Shown here one piece after another: positions 8,992 through 18,702 of a stretch of 35,175 nucleotides of DNA. Each line of letters starts with the position of its first letter. The stretch's first letter is position 1. The position numbers and the translations under genes were made by a program. Source of the stretch: an uncultured Lachnospiraceae bacterium (lineage in GTDB: Bacteria > Bacillota > Clostridia > Lachnospirales > Lachnospiraceae); assembly GCA_910577275.1 (NCBI GenBank), contig CAJTMW010000004.1:1-35175 (forward strand). Direction: 5' to 3'. The notes under the pieces were generated by a model. That model was not told where the DNA came from and made no database searches. It saw nothing but the letters and a program-made list of their open reading frames with translations.

Positions 8992-10731
8992 TTATCCCAA
9001 CACTTCCTGTTTACTTTTATCCTTCACCTTTCCATCATCAACTGCAAAAATAACGTCAGCATTCTGAATGGTGGTTAATCTATGGGCAATAATTAGAATT
9101 GTCTTCTGCCCCTGAAGCTTTTCAATTGCCTCCATGACAGCTGATTCCGTTTCATTATCCAATGCTGATGTAGCTTCATCCAATACGAGAATTTCCGGGT
9201 CGTGGTAAAGCGCCCTGGCAATACCAATCCTCTGCCTTTGACCCCCGGAAAGCCGAACTCCTCTGTCTCCCACAAAAGTATTCAGCCCCTCCGGCAATCC
9301 TTCTATAAACTCATGCATCTGTGCCTGCTCCAAAGCTCGCATCACTGCATTTTCATCAATATTTTCCTCCTTTACCCCAAACGCTACATTATTTCTAATC
9401 GTGTCATCCGACAGATAAATCGCCTGTGGAATATATCCGATTTCTTTCTGCCAAGTACGCAGATTTTTATAAATGTTCATACCGTCTGCATAAATCTTTC
9501 CATATTTAGGCGGCAACAGCCCTAACATCACATCCACCATAGTAGATTTTCCTGCCCCTGATGCTCCTACAAAAGCGACCGTCTGCCCCCTTGTAATGTT
9601 AAAACTTGCATTTTCAATAACATCCACATCTCCATCCGGGTATCTGTATGTTACCTTTTTTACTTCAATTTTATCCTTGAAATGCCATGAGTCATCATAA
9701 GCCTGGCTGCCCGTATCAGCCTTTTCAACTTCTTTTAAATCATTGTATATTAAGTCAAGCGAAGGCATCGCATATAAAACTGCTGATAAATGTTCGTTAA
9801 TCCGGCCCACGGAAGGAAGCAGTCTGAAAGCTGCAACCGCAAAGACTGCAAGCTGAGGTACAAAATCAATCAAATCCTTTTGTCCGAAAAATATTTTAAA
9901 TATAACCGCAGCCAGAAGTCCTGTCATACTCACCATCTCGATAATATATTTGGGAATAACGCCAATAAGCCGGTTTAAGCGAAGAACCCTGACATACTTT
10001 GAAAAACATCTGTCATAGTGTTCAATGAAATCGTCCTGGCGATTTAAAACCTTAATTTCCTTAATTCCCCCCAACGACTGATTCATCCACTGATAGACCT
10101 GAGATTTGTACTGTTGTCCTTCCCTCCCCCATACACTGGAATATTTCTTTGATATAAAGGAGAAGAACGCCAGACAAATCAGCAAAAGTCCTGCTACAAT
10201 AATAGTAATGGAATGACTTTCAATATATAGATATACACTAAGGGCAATACAAACGCAAACCTCTGCTCCCATTTCCATTATGTGAATAATTCCCTTGGTA
10301 AACTGGTCTGTATCCTCCTGCATGCTTCTCTGTAAAACAGCGATATTTTTATTCAGATGAAAAGTGTACGGTTCCTGCATATAAGCTTTCAGGAGACTTG
10401 TAGACATGTTTTTTTGAATCCGGTAAGAAAATCTATAAATAGCATTCTTCTCAACTATGATATAAATATTCTTCACCACATAAATAATAATAATCCCGGC
10501 AGCAATTCCAGCGAGAAAATACTCCGTACTTTGAAAATGAAACAAATTGTAAATAAACAACATAATGCCATTATCATATAACTTCTCAGGTTCCATAATC
10601 ACATTAATAAAAGGGGAAAATATGGAGACCGCCAGTAACTCCAAAAAGCTTCCGGCTATCACGATTATCATCAGCATTAATATTTTTATTTTATCCCGTC
10701 TGGTAAAAATATAGTTTAATTTTGAAAGCAT
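8992..10731 (-). CDS. PglK-like ABC flippase (fused permease and ATPase)
   Basis: 579-residue half transporter: six membrane segments in about the first 320 residues, then a nucleotide-binding domain. Visible motifs are Walker A GASGAGKST, Q-loop YIPQAIYLSDD, signature LSGGQRQRIGIARAL, Walker B ILVLDEATSALD and the switch histidine in IIAHRLTTI. It resembles the PglK/MsbA group that flips lipid-linked oligosaccharides. Its layout is collinear with the transporter at 33101-34864. A GTG at 10746 would extend it by 5 residues but has no ribosome binding site; ATG 10731 has AAGGA 6 nt upstream. It lies between a Wzy-like gene and a GT gene, so the substrate is probably a lipid-linked glycan. Confidence 0.9.
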   Translation of the reverse strand: MLSKLNYIFTRRDKIKILMLMIIVIAGSFLELLAVSIFSPFINVIMEPEKLYDNGIMLFIYNLFHFQSTEYFLAGIAAGIIIIYVVKNIYIIVEKNAIYRFSYRIQKNMSTSLLKAYMQEPYTFHLNKNIAVLQRSMQEDTDQFTKGIIHIMEMGAEVCVCIALSVYLYIESHSITIIVAGLLLICLAFFSFISKKYSSVWGREGQQYKSQVYQWMNQSLGGIKEIKVLNRQDDFIEHYDRCFSKYVRVLRLNRLIGVIPKYIIEMVSMTGLLAAVIFKIFFGQKDLIDFVPQLAVFAVAAFRLLPSVGRINEHLSAVLYAMPSLDLIYNDLKEVEKADTGSQAYDDSWHFKDKIEVKKVTYRYPDGDVDVIENASFNITRGQTVAFVGASGAGKSTMVDVMLGLLPPKYGKIYADGMNIYKNLRTWQKEIGYIPQAIYLSDDTIRNNVAFGVKEENIDENAVMRALEQAQMHEFIEGLPEGLNTFVGDRGVRLSGGQRQRIGIARALYHDPEILVLDEATSALDNETESAVMEAIEKLQGQKTILIIAHRLTTIQNADVIFAVDDGKVKDKSKQEVLG

Positions 10732-10766
10732 ATAATTCCTTCCCACATTTATCTGTCAGGCCTACT

Positions 10767-12353
10767 CTATTTTATTTCGCCAGCCTCGTTTATTCCGCTT
10801 TTCTTTTGCAACGTTATCCAGATTCCCGCCATAATATATCCTGCAGTATAACCAAGCACCATACCAGCGGTATTATCCCTTATCTTTTCCATCCTTACAA
10901 TGTTACCACCAAAATACTCTATTTCTTCTCCTCTTTTAAAGTCATGCATCTTCTCATAGTCCGCATAGTCTGGATTATTTTCATCATAATAGTTTCTCTC
11001 CTTCGGAATCCCTGAACAGTCCGCTCTGTATACCACATATCCCTCCGGATAAACTGAGAACCTGTTTATCAAAATCACCAGAAATGTTCCTAACAAAACT
11101 CCTGTCAGCGCCTTTTTTCCGTTCCATTTCAGTATGCTGCATAACTTCCCTTCTACAATCTTTAAATGTGTAAGGTTTATCTGAATTCTGCGGTTAAGCA
11201 GACCAACAATATACCACTTCTGCGGGATAAAACTCCATTTCCTTTTTTCCTTTTCCTTTTCAAACAGCAACGCTCCCATAAAAAGAAAGCTTAAGTTTTT
11301 AAAAGAAGTATTATACAGAAACGGCTCTGTTACCCCTCCCACAATAATGCTGACAATAATTAAGGCCTCCAGATATTTATCCTCCTTCAGATACCTGTAA
11401 AGCATATACATAGTTGCAATACATAAAATGGCAAAAGGAACTATCCCATAAGTGATAAACGCAAACAGATAAGCGTTATCCATAGTTTTGGAGCTGTTGG
11501 TAATTTCCGAAAGCCGCTTCCCCCAGAAACTGATATTATCTGGAATCAAATACAGCCAGCCAAGCTCTAACCGCTGGCTGAACACCTTATTCAGCAACTT
11601 AAACCATTTGCCATTTACATCAATGGTAACCGGTACAATTAATGACAAAAGTACACACATCGGAAAAACCAGCTGCAGAAGAAGTTTCTCAAAAAAACAA
11701 AGCTTTTTTCTGAAAAGCAGATAAATTCTGCCAAAAAGCAGGCAAAGAAAAACAATCATGCCAGTATAGCTGACCGAATATAAAAAAACCAGCATATTTC
11801 CGGCAAAAAGCCAGAAAGCATGCTTTAATTTAAACGCATCTCCCAGAAGATAAATGATAAATATGGCCAATATCAAATAGGAAACCTGCAATACATTAGG
11901 ATGGGGATACCCAAGGCTCCACCTGAAGATATGTCCCATCCCCAGCTTGGAATGGACCTTATACACGGTATCATCCATCCGAAACAATGAAAACAATGTA
12001 ATCCCCAAAAACGCTGTCGTCCAAAGACCACATCCTACAAGAAAAACTTTTTTGATATCCACATATTTTAATCCTACCATCATCATGCCGTACAAAAGCA
12101 TTCCCTTTTCCCCGGATATCAAATAGGTGGTCGCTGTCAGGGCAATCACTGCCAGTATCTTCAGCAGTTCCTCCGTCGTATATTTGTCTGTAGCCATTTT
12201 GAAAACAAGGCAGGCTGCCGCAAAAATAAGAACCAGCTTAAAAACTGCCTGTCCATCGTATAGTCCAATTCCCTTTGCAAACAAAAGAGAGCCGAAAAAA
12301 AGCCAATATAAAATTTCACCTGTACTGGCGCTTAACCTGTTGGCATTTTCCAT
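10767..12353 (-). CDS. Wzy/EpsG-like polysaccharide polymerase with C-terminal extension
   Basis: 528 residues with about ten membrane helices over the first 380 residues. The SLGYPHPNVLQ block at 147-157 and KYVDIKKVF at about 96-104 align in position with equivalent blocks of the second polymerase-like protein encoded at 18699-19910. This suggests both belong to one O-antigen-polymerase-like family. A long external loop, about residues 230-280, is typical of Wzy proteins. After residue 400 there is an unusual extension: one helix near 415-430, a charged soluble segment, and another helix near 495-515. Expected role is block polymerisation of undecaprenyl-linked repeats on the outer face. 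ATG start with GGGGA 6 nt upstream. Confidence 0.78.
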   Translation of the reverse strand: MENANRLSASTGEILYWLFFGSLLFAKGIGLYDGQAVFKLVLIFAAACLVFKMATDKYTTEELLKILAVIALTATTYLISGEKGMLLYGMMMVGLKYVDIKKVFLVGCGLWTTAFLGITLFSLFRMDDTVYKVHSKLGMGHIFRWSLGYPHPNVLQVSYLILAIFIIYLLGDAFKLKHAFWLFAGNMLVFLYSVSYTGMIVFLCLLFGRIYLLFRKKLCFFEKLLLQLVFPMCVLLSLIVPVTIDVNGKWFKLLNKVFSQRLELGWLYLIPDNISFWGKRLSEITNSSKTMDNAYLFAFITYGIVPFAILCIATMYMLYRYLKEDKYLEALIIVSIIVGGVTEPFLYNTSFKNLSFLFMGALLFEKEKEKRKWSFIPQKWYIVGLLNRRIQINLTHLKIVEGKLCSILKWNGKKALTGVLLGTFLVILINRFSVYPEGYVVYRADCSGIPKERNYYDENNPDYADYEKMHDFKRGEEIEYFGGNIVRMEKIRDNTAGMVLGYTAGYIMAGIWITLQKKSGINEAGEIK

Positions 12354-12368
12354 CTTTATCCCCGCAAA

Positions 12369-13376
12369 TCAAACATCTTTAATAAACCTGTTTTCTTTCA
12401 GGCTGTACTTCCCGCCTTTCAAAAACTTATGCTTTACTACCCACCATCCCGGCACCCAGATATATTTATGCATAGCCGGAGATGCGCTTCCTATCATCCA
12501 ACAGTTTCTGTCGCACTTCTTTGTGCATTCCCGCACTATCTTAGCCTGACCGGAGTTCCATAACTCGTCCCAACTTTGGTTCCTTAAATTCCCCATCACT
12601 GCTTTTTTCTCCATGCCATTGCAGGGAATTACATCACAGAAAGGGTCGATAAAAAACGCGTTTCTGGACATATCGCAGGGGAGCAACCTTTTATTACCAT
12701 AAATATAGTTAATCAGACCGTGATTAAAGTAGGCCCGAAACCACTTCTTGGGCGAATTGCTTCTTAAGAGCTCGTTAATCAGCTTTTCAAAATTCCTTGC
12801 CACTTTCAGTTTATCATCTATTTTATTGTCCGTCTTTCTGAAATAAAAGGAGTTATGGAGCGTCGCAGTTGCAAACTCCATTCCCATATCGTTGGCAATA
12901 TTATAAAGGGGCACCAAATCCTCACAGTTCATATCCTGCACCGTCATGCCGAAGCCCACGTCGGGATGTCCCATTTCCACCAATGTTTTCAAGGTCTGAT
13001 ATCCCCTGTTAAAGCCGTCGGGGATTCCTCTGATTTTATCGTTGGTCTCCTTTAAGCCCTCGATACTGATTCTGATACCTACTTTGGGAAATTCCCTGCA
13101 CAGCGCAATAATCCTGTCCGTAAAATATCCGTTGGTGGAAATCACAATCCTGTCGGATTTTTTATACAGCTCCCGGACGATATCAGGAATATCCTGCCGT
13201 ACAAAGGGCTCGCCTCCCGTAATGTTAGTAAACGCCATTTCCGGAAGCTTTTTGATATCCTCCAGCGTGATTTCCTCGCCGGGCTTTGTGGGGTCCTTAA
13301 AGCAGTCGCACATATTACATCGCGCATTACATCTATAGGTTACTATTACTGTTCCATAAAGAGCTCGCCTGCCCAT
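12369..13376 (-). CDS. Radical SAM protein with SPASM-like C-terminal cysteines
   Basis: 335-residue radical SAM enzyme. The [4Fe-4S] motif C16-x3-C20-x2-C23 is present, GGEP (54-57) binds SAM, and STNGYF and ISIEG follow. Further cysteines at 234, 247, 252, 284, 288 and 292 suggest an auxiliary cluster of the SPASM/twitch type. Between two glycan-assembly genes, a role in modifying a sugar, or a peptide attached to the glycan, is plausible but unproven. No small precursor-peptide gene is adjacent. GC content by eye is higher than both neighbours, hinting at separate acquisition. ATG start with AGGAG 8 nt upstream. Confidence 0.88.
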   Translation of the reverse strand: MGRRALYGTVIVTYRCNARCNMCDCFKDPTKPGEEITLEDIKKLPEMAFTNITGGEPFVRQDIPDIVRELYKKSDRIVISTNGYFTDRIIALCREFPKVGIRISIEGLKETNDKIRGIPDGFNRGYQTLKTLVEMGHPDVGFGMTVQDMNCEDLVPLYNIANDMGMEFATATLHNSFYFRKTDNKIDDKLKVARNFEKLINELLRSNSPKKWFRAYFNHGLINYIYGNKRLLPCDMSRNAFFIDPFCDVIPCNGMEKKAVMGNLRNQSWDELWNSGQAKIVRECTKKCDRNCWMIGSASPAMHKYIWVPGWWVVKHKFLKGGKYSLKENRFIKDV

Positions 13377-13402
13377 TCTGTCTTCTCCTAGCCTTTAATA
13401 AC

Positions 13403-14659
13403 TTATAATAATTCTTTTATTTTATCCAACAGTATATCACAATACCCGGAAATTGTATAGAATGTCAACTTTTTACAATTCTCAGTATAATTTTTCAGCT
13501 TTTGCTCGTTCTGCCACAGTTCCCTGACAGCCTTTGACCAGGCTTCCATATTTCCTGCTGGAAGAAGCTGCCCTGTAATATCCTCCTTAATTAGCTCCGG
13601 AATTCCCCCCATTCTGCTTCCAAGCACAGGCGTGCCATACATCTGTGCTTCTACTACACTAAAGGGACAGTTTTCATTCCAGATAGAGGGAAGAAGTGCA
13701 AAACGGGCTTTTGCAATTGTTGAATACAGCTCCTTTCCAGACAGAAAGCCTCTTTCCTCAATATTTTTTACCTGTAGTACCTTATCCCTAAGAGGCCCGC
13801 TTCCCGCAAATACAAAAGAAATATCTGGCAGACTCTCACACACTGAAAGAAGCATCTCCACTCCTTTTTCCCTGGAATACCTGCCAAAATATAAGACATA
13901 ATCTTCTTTTTCCATATCCTCTTCTATGTCGATTGTTTGTATAAAATTATGGACAGTTATTACTTTTGGAGCCAATAGCGGATTAGTTGCCAGTTTCTTT
14001 TTTAAAAACTCACTGGGACAAATAATTAAATCAAGATAACGATAAGTTCTATTCAAGAAATATAAATAACCTTCTATCGCCGCCAGAATACTTCTTGCCC
14101 TTGAATTATGAATACACTTATTTCTGATACAGTTTTTATATTTTCCCCCTTCACAGGCAAAACAGATTTTTCCGCTCTCCGGAATCATCATCAAATGATT
14201 GGGACACACCAACTGACAATCATGAGCCGTCATAATTACGGGCAGTTTTTTCCCCTTTTTCTTTCTATAGTTTTTAATTGCATACAGAATAGACGGTGTT
14301 AATTGAAAATTAAAGTTATTTAAATGCACCACATCCGGGTCAAATTTTTCAAGCACATAAGTAATCTTCTTATACGCTTCCCTGGAATATATAATCCGAA
14401 AGGGATATCCTGCCCGTTTTACAAACAACTCCATCTTGCTCATCAACGAACTTTCAGCGCCTTCATCTCTCTTATCCCCATGAAAATCCATGTTTTCAGT
14501 GTAGCAGTTCCAATCATTTCCAACCACTCTTTCAGGATGCGCCATGCCAAAATACTGAACCTGATGTCCCAGCTTTTGAAAATGCTTCCCTATATTAAAA
14601 ATATATGTTTCAGAACCCCCATTGGCATGGAGAAACTTATTTACAATTAATATTTTCAT
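13403..14659 (-). CDS. Glycosyltransferase, GT4 with Cys-rich insert
   Basis: 418-residue GT-B enzyme starting MKILIVNKFLHANGGSETY. It has DVVHLNNFNFQLTP and a cysteine-containing region around residues 155-185 (HDCQLVCPN, ICFACEGG, NCIRNKC), seen in a recognised branch of GT4 proteins of surface-glycan loci and possibly metal-binding. The C-terminal half has YFGRYSREKG and the E-x7-E motif NENCPFSVVEAQMYGTPVLG, then GGIPEL. It overlaps the preceding fusion gene by 23 nt. ATG with AAGGTG 5 nt upstream. Substrate unknown. Confidence 0.92.
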   Translation of the reverse strand: MKILIVNKFLHANGGSETYIFNIGKHFQKLGHQVQYFGMAHPERVVGNDWNCYTENMDFHGDKRDEGAESSLMSKMELFVKRAGYPFRIIYSREAYKKITYVLEKFDPDVVHLNNFNFQLTPSILYAIKNYRKKKGKKLPVIMTAHDCQLVCPNHLMMIPESGKICFACEGGKYKNCIRNKCIHNSRARSILAAIEGYLYFLNRTYRYLDLIICPSEFLKKKLATNPLLAPKVITVHNFIQTIDIEEDMEKEDYVLYFGRYSREKGVEMLLSVCESLPDISFVFAGSGPLRDKVLQVKNIEERGFLSGKELYSTIAKARFALLPSIWNENCPFSVVEAQMYGTPVLGSRMGGIPELIKEDITGQLLPAGNMEAWSKAVRELWQNEQKLKNYTENCKKLTFYTISGYCDILLDKIKELL

Positions 14660-16550
14660 ATATCACCTTCGTCTGTTCCACCATCTTTTCCCAGCTGTAT
14701 TTACCGCAGATATAATCAATGCTCTTTTTTCCATAATTCTCGGTGATTTCAGGATTACTAAGCAAAAAAAACAGCTTTTCCTTTAAATCCGCCACATTGC
14801 CCTTTTTGAAAGTTACCGCCTGATTTTCGACCACCTCAATATTCTCGGGAATATCACTGACCAGGCAACAGTTCCCATAACTCATAGCCTCCAAAAGAGT
14901 AAGAGCCATTCCTTCGACGTCGCTGGGAAGTATGAACAAATACGCGTTGGAATACAGTTCCTCCAATATTCTTCCCTGCACAAAATCAGTCATAATAATC
15001 CTCTCATCAGTTGCCGCCATCTTCTGTATCTGTTTCATATAATCAAAAGAATGGCTGCTGCCTCCTGCTATAACCAGCTTTTTGTCAGTATCAATTTCCT
15101 TATACGCCTCTATCAGATAATGAAGCCCTTTTTCCGGCACAAGCCTTGCCAGAAAGAGAAGATATCCTTTTTTTTCAAGACCGAATTTTTCTTTTATCTC
15201 GTTTGCTTCATAAAATTGCGGCCTGGAAACTCCATTGGGAATATAATGGGTTTTCCGTCCATAAGTGTCCAGAAAATACTTCTGTACATTCTTAGAAAGT
15301 ACAATGACTTCATCCGCATATTTTGCCGCCATTTTTTCTCCAAGTTTTAAAACCCCCGACGCAAAATCCCCCCACTTTGCCCTTTGCCAGTCAAGCCCAT
15401 GAATAGTGGCGACCACCCGTATACCAAAAATTTTGGGAATAAACAAAGTAACACATGGTCCCTCTGCATGATAATGAATAACATCATATTTTCCGAACAA
15501 CGCACGCAACGTTGCCAGCACAGAATATACAATGGCATTCAACTTTCCATTCTCAAAAGTCGGCGTTATGATAATACGTACGCCCTTATAATATTTCTTT
15601 TTTCCCCCGTCAAAATCTTTGCCTGACACATGATAGCCGGAACGGTTATAAGCTTCCACCTCATATCCCTCACTGACAAGCCTGGTGGACAATTCATCCA
15701 CTACCACTTCCACTCCTCCTTCTCTGGAAGGAATCCGCTTATGGCCAATCAAGGCAACTTTCAAATGTCTCCGGGTCTTCTTTCTTTCTTCTCGCTTAAT
15801 GCTGCTTGATTCTTTTGCCACATTCATCAAAAATGAAAAATTTGTGCTTAAATATCTGGTAATCAGCCTTTTAGGATCCTGGAAAATCCTATGCAGCCAT
15901 TCAAGGCACAGTTCCTGCATCCATTTAGGCGCTCTCCGAACAGTCCCGGCAATAAAATCAAATGCTGCCCCTACTCCCAACATCACCCCGCTTACTTTAT
16001 CCATATGGTCATACATCCATTTTTCCTGCTTGGGAGCCCCTAATGCAACCCAGATAAAATCCGGTTTTGACTCATTGATATTCCGGATAACCTCCTCGTC
16101 TTCCTCTTTTGTCAATGGACGAAACGGCGGTGAATACATACCGACAATTTTAAGGTAAGGATACTCCCTAAGAAGCCTGTCCCTCATTCTGTCCAATGTT
16201 TCTTCCTTACCACCATAAAAATAATGACGATAACCTTTTTCTTTAGATAATCTGAAAATTTCAGGCATTACATCAGGCCCTGGAACTCTCTTTGCTTCCG
16301 TAAATCCTCTTCTTCTGCTTACCATAGAAAGCGGCTTACCATCTGGTAATGCCATCGCCGCACTGTTCTGAATATTTCTGTATTCCTCATCACGAAACGC
16401 CATTACCGTTGTATGCACATTTGAAACACAAATATACTTTCCTCGCAGCTGTTCCATATTATCAGACAGATATTCCACTGTTTCCTGCATATTGGTAACG
16501 CTGATATTTGTTTTTAATATCATACAATATTTCTTTTTCGAATTATTCAT
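14637..16550 (-). CDS. Bifunctional WecG/TagA (GT26)-GT4 fusion glycosyltransferase
   Basis: 637 residues with two complete transferase modules. Residues about 10-245 form a WecG/TagA/CpsF domain: SNVHTTVMA, the catalytic-type DGKP motif (D70), FYGGKEETL and VALGAPKQE (168-176). Residues about 262-637 form a GT4 domain: GHKRIPSREGGVEVVV, FLARLVPEKGL and the E-x7-E motif EGMALTLLEAMSYG (E546/E554). A basic linker near 250-262 separates them. GT26 enzymes usually add the second sugar to the undecaprenyl-PP-linked first sugar, so the fusion may couple the second and third steps. No frameshift or internal stop is seen, so the fusion is real in this sequence. Start overlaps the upstream stop (TAATG), with AGGA 5 nt upstream. 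Confidence 0.93.
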   Translation of the reverse strand: MNNSKKKYCMILKTNISVTNMQETVEYLSDNMEQLRGKYICVSNVHTTVMAFRDEEYRNIQNSAAMALPDGKPLSMVSRRRGFTEAKRVPGPDVMPEIFRLSKEKGYRHYFYGGKEETLDRMRDRLLREYPYLKIVGMYSPPFRPLTKEEDEEVIRNINESKPDFIWVALGAPKQEKWMYDHMDKVSGVMLGVGAAFDFIAGTVRRAPKWMQELCLEWLHRIFQDPKRLITRYLSTNFSFLMNVAKESSSIKREERKKTRRHLKVALIGHKRIPSREGGVEVVVDELSTRLVSEGYEVEAYNRSGYHVSGKDFDGGKKKYYKGVRIIITPTFENGKLNAIVYSVLATLRALFGKYDVIHYHAEGPCVTLFIPKIFGIRVVATIHGLDWQRAKWGDFASGVLKLGEKMAAKYADEVIVLSKNVQKYFLDTYGRKTHYIPNGVSRPQFYEANEIKEKFGLEKKGYLLFLARLVPEKGLHYLIEAYKEIDTDKKLVIAGGSSHSFDYMKQIQKMAATDERIIMTDFVQGRILEELYSNAYLFILPSDVEGMALTLLEAMSYGNCCLVSDIPENIEVVENQAVTFKKGNVADLKEKLFFLLSNPEITENYGKKSIDYICGKYSWEKMVEQTKVIYENINCK

Positions 16551-17602
16551 TAAATTCCTGCTTCCTCTAACAGTCTGTCGGTAATCCGGGACAAGCTATA
16601 GACTTCTTTTATTTTCGCTCCATTTTGTGAAAGCGTTTTTGCAAACTCAGGGCTTTCGGCCACCTTCATCATAGCCGCGGTCAACGCTTTCTTATCCCCA
16701 ACCGGTATCAGTATTCCACTTACATTGCTTTTTATATAAGAACGCGCTCCCCCCACCGGACAGTCTGTCGCAATAACTGGCACTCCCATAGCAAGGGCCT
16801 CTATCATAGCATTGGATATTCCTTCATAATCCGAAGACTGCACAAACATAGCGCTGTCCCGTATATCTTCCTTTACGTTGAAAGAAAATCCTCTAAATAC
16901 AACCTTATTTTCTAATTGAAGGCTCCTGACCTGTTTTCGCAACTCCTCTTCCAAGGTTCCTATCCCTAATAAATGAAGTTCATAATCTGGAAACTGCTTT
17001 ATAAAATCCGCAAAGGCTGTTATAAGCAGCTTATGATTCTTTACTAACTCAAGCCTCGCCACGGAAACCACTCGTTTTTTTCTTTCTCCATTAAAGGGTT
17101 CTGGCATATCTGCCGGAACTGGATTGGGAATTACCGCTGCTTTTCTCTGTAACCTTTTAGGAAACAGCTGTCGCATATCCTCCGTCAACAAAATCAGTTT
17201 TTCCGCTCTGCCATAAGCCAGATTCCGAACAAACCCATGCTCATATCGGGAAGGGTCACTTCGCTCCGATACAAGCATCCGATGAGGAATTCCAAGCGTT
17301 GAAATCGTCGAGAAAACAGCCCCCATAACACTAAATGCAAATATATAACATCCCTTATTTTTTTTGTAAAATTCACGCATTACTTTAAGTCTTTTCAGCC
17401 GCACAGACAATTTCCCTCCAGATGTCTCTCCGGCCACAAAAATCTCCACACGCTCGTCCAACAGATATTCCACACGTTTTCCCGCAAATAACAATATTGA
17501 TACCGGATAACCCCTTTTCACCAGTTCATTGGAAAACAGCGCGACCACACGCTCTGTACCACCTCCCGGCATATCAGGCAGAACAAAAACTATTTTCGTC
17601 AT
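16550..17602 (-). CDS. Glycosyltransferase, GT4
   Basis: 350 residues, starting IVFVLPDMPGGGTERVVALF, the glycine-rich acceptor-domain start typical of GT4. MLVSERSDPSRY, VVSVARLELVKNHKLLI and the E-x7-E motif DYEGISNAMIEALAMGVP with CPVGGARSYI follow. This pattern is frequent in N-acetylgalactosamine- or galactose-type capsule transferases, but the exact sugar cannot be called. The start codon overlaps the preceding stop as ATGA, and the stop overlaps the next gene's start, so it sits in a tightly coupled trio. Confidence 0.92.
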   Translation of the reverse strand: MTKIVFVLPDMPGGGTERVVALFSNELVKRGYPVSILLFAGKRVEYLLDERVEIFVAGETSGGKLSVRLKRLKVMREFYKKNKGCYIFAFSVMGAVFSTISTLGIPHRMLVSERSDPSRYEHGFVRNLAYGRAEKLILLTEDMRQLFPKRLQRKAAVIPNPVPADMPEPFNGERKKRVVSVARLELVKNHKLLITAFADFIKQFPDYELHLLGIGTLEEELRKQVRSLQLENKVVFRGFSFNVKEDIRDSAMFVQSSDYEGISNAMIEALAMGVPVIATDCPVGGARSYIKSNVSGILIPVGDKKALTAAMMKVAESPEFAKTLSQNGAKIKEVYSLSRITDRLLEEAGI

Positions 17603-18702
17603 TTTCCAAGCTTCCCTCCTATCTGATTAAACAGACCTGCCAGATACTGATTACTCAGTTTTTGTCTGTATTTGATGCAATTTGAAACATATTCCTCATT
17701 ACTTTCACAAATTGCTTCTAACTCTTTTTCGTTCCATCTATCTTTTACTATACCCAATTTTTCGCTTCTAATATAAGAAGCGTTAAAAGGAACTGTGGTG
17801 GTCACCACAGGCGTTCCTGTCGCAATGCTCTCCACAATAGATACCATATTATTGTCCTTACTGGTATTTACCAAAAGCGCATGGGCTTTTGCAAGTACCG
17901 GCATCAACTCCTCATGATTTAATCTGCCGGAAAAGCAAACCTTCTCCTCAAGCCCAAGGTCTTTTACCTGCTGCTCCAGTTTTTCACGAAGTACGCCATC
18001 CCCTATAATTTTAAGCTGCCAGCCTTCTTCTGATTTTTCTTTTTCAAAGGCGGCAAAACTGCTGATTATCCCGTCAACATGCTTCCTTGCAATCAGCTGA
18101 GAAAGAACCACATAATACCTTTCCTTTTCTCTGCTATAAACAATTTTATCCAAATCAACCCCATGCTCAATCCTTACAGGCAATACCTTTTTGCAAAACT
18201 GTCCGATAAATTCAGCTGCCTGGTCAGAGCGCGGAACTATCGGAATATTCCGCATGTATATCCGCGCCACTATATTGTACCAGAATCGGGATGGCAATTT
18301 TTTCAACATTTTATTATGAGCACCAAGTTCATGCCAGATAATCATCTTTTCTCGGGCATATAAAGCCCCTGCCAGTGTAAGCATAGAAAAAATTTCACTG
18401 CTGATAATATAATCAAATTCATACTTATGCTTTTTCAGATATCTATCCAACCCCTTCAATAATGGGAAGCATCTTGGCTTCAATATTGTTGTATATAAAC
18501 AGGGAAACCATAAAATCTGAAACGGATATTCCTCCTTTACAACCGGTTTATATGGCTCTGCTGCCACAAGCACCGGTTCATCGCCATTTTTAACAAACCC
18601 CATACACAGTGCGTAAATCATAGTATCCTTAATAGATGTCACCCTGGGGATATTATCGGTTTCAGAGGTATATAAAATAGGATTCATAATCAAAATTTTC
18701 AT
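17599..18702 (-). CDS. Glycosyltransferase, GT4-like
   Basis: 367 residues from the chosen ATG at 18702, where the protein starts MKILIMNPILYTSE, AAAGGA lies about 6 nt upstream and ATGA overlaps the preceding stop. An in-frame start 11 codons earlier (18735) would add a stretch that lies inside the upstream gene, so it is rejected. The C-terminal half has VVLSQLIARKHVDGII and IIGDGVLREKLEQ. At the donor site the first acidic residue is Asp instead of Glu (DNNMVSIVESIATGTPVV), a mild departure from E-x7-E. Presumably a cytoplasmic repeat-unit transferase of unknown specificity. Confidence 0.9.
   Translation of the reverse strand: MKILIMNPILYTSETDNIPRVTSIKDTMIYALCMGFVKNGDEPVLVAAEPYKPVVKEEYPFQILWFPCLYTTILKPRCFPLLKGLDRYLKKHKYEFDYIISSEIFSMLTLAGALYAREKMIIWHELGAHNKMLKKLPSRFWYNIVARIYMRNIPIVPRSDQAAEFIGQFCKKVLPVRIEHGVDLDKIVYSREKERYYVVLSQLIARKHVDGIISSFAAFEKEKSEEGWQLKIIGDGVLREKLEQQVKDLGLEEKVCFSGRLNHEELMPVLAKAHALLVNTSKDNNMVSIVESIATGTPVVTTTVPFNASYIRSEKLGIVKDRWNEKELEAICESNEEYVSNCIKYRQKLSNQYLAGLFNQIGGKLGK

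Noticed and set aside
12369..13376. A RiPP-type system built on the radical SAM gene
   Set aside because: No short precursor-peptide gene, recognition-element protein or peptidase was found next to it; the neighbours are all glycan genes.
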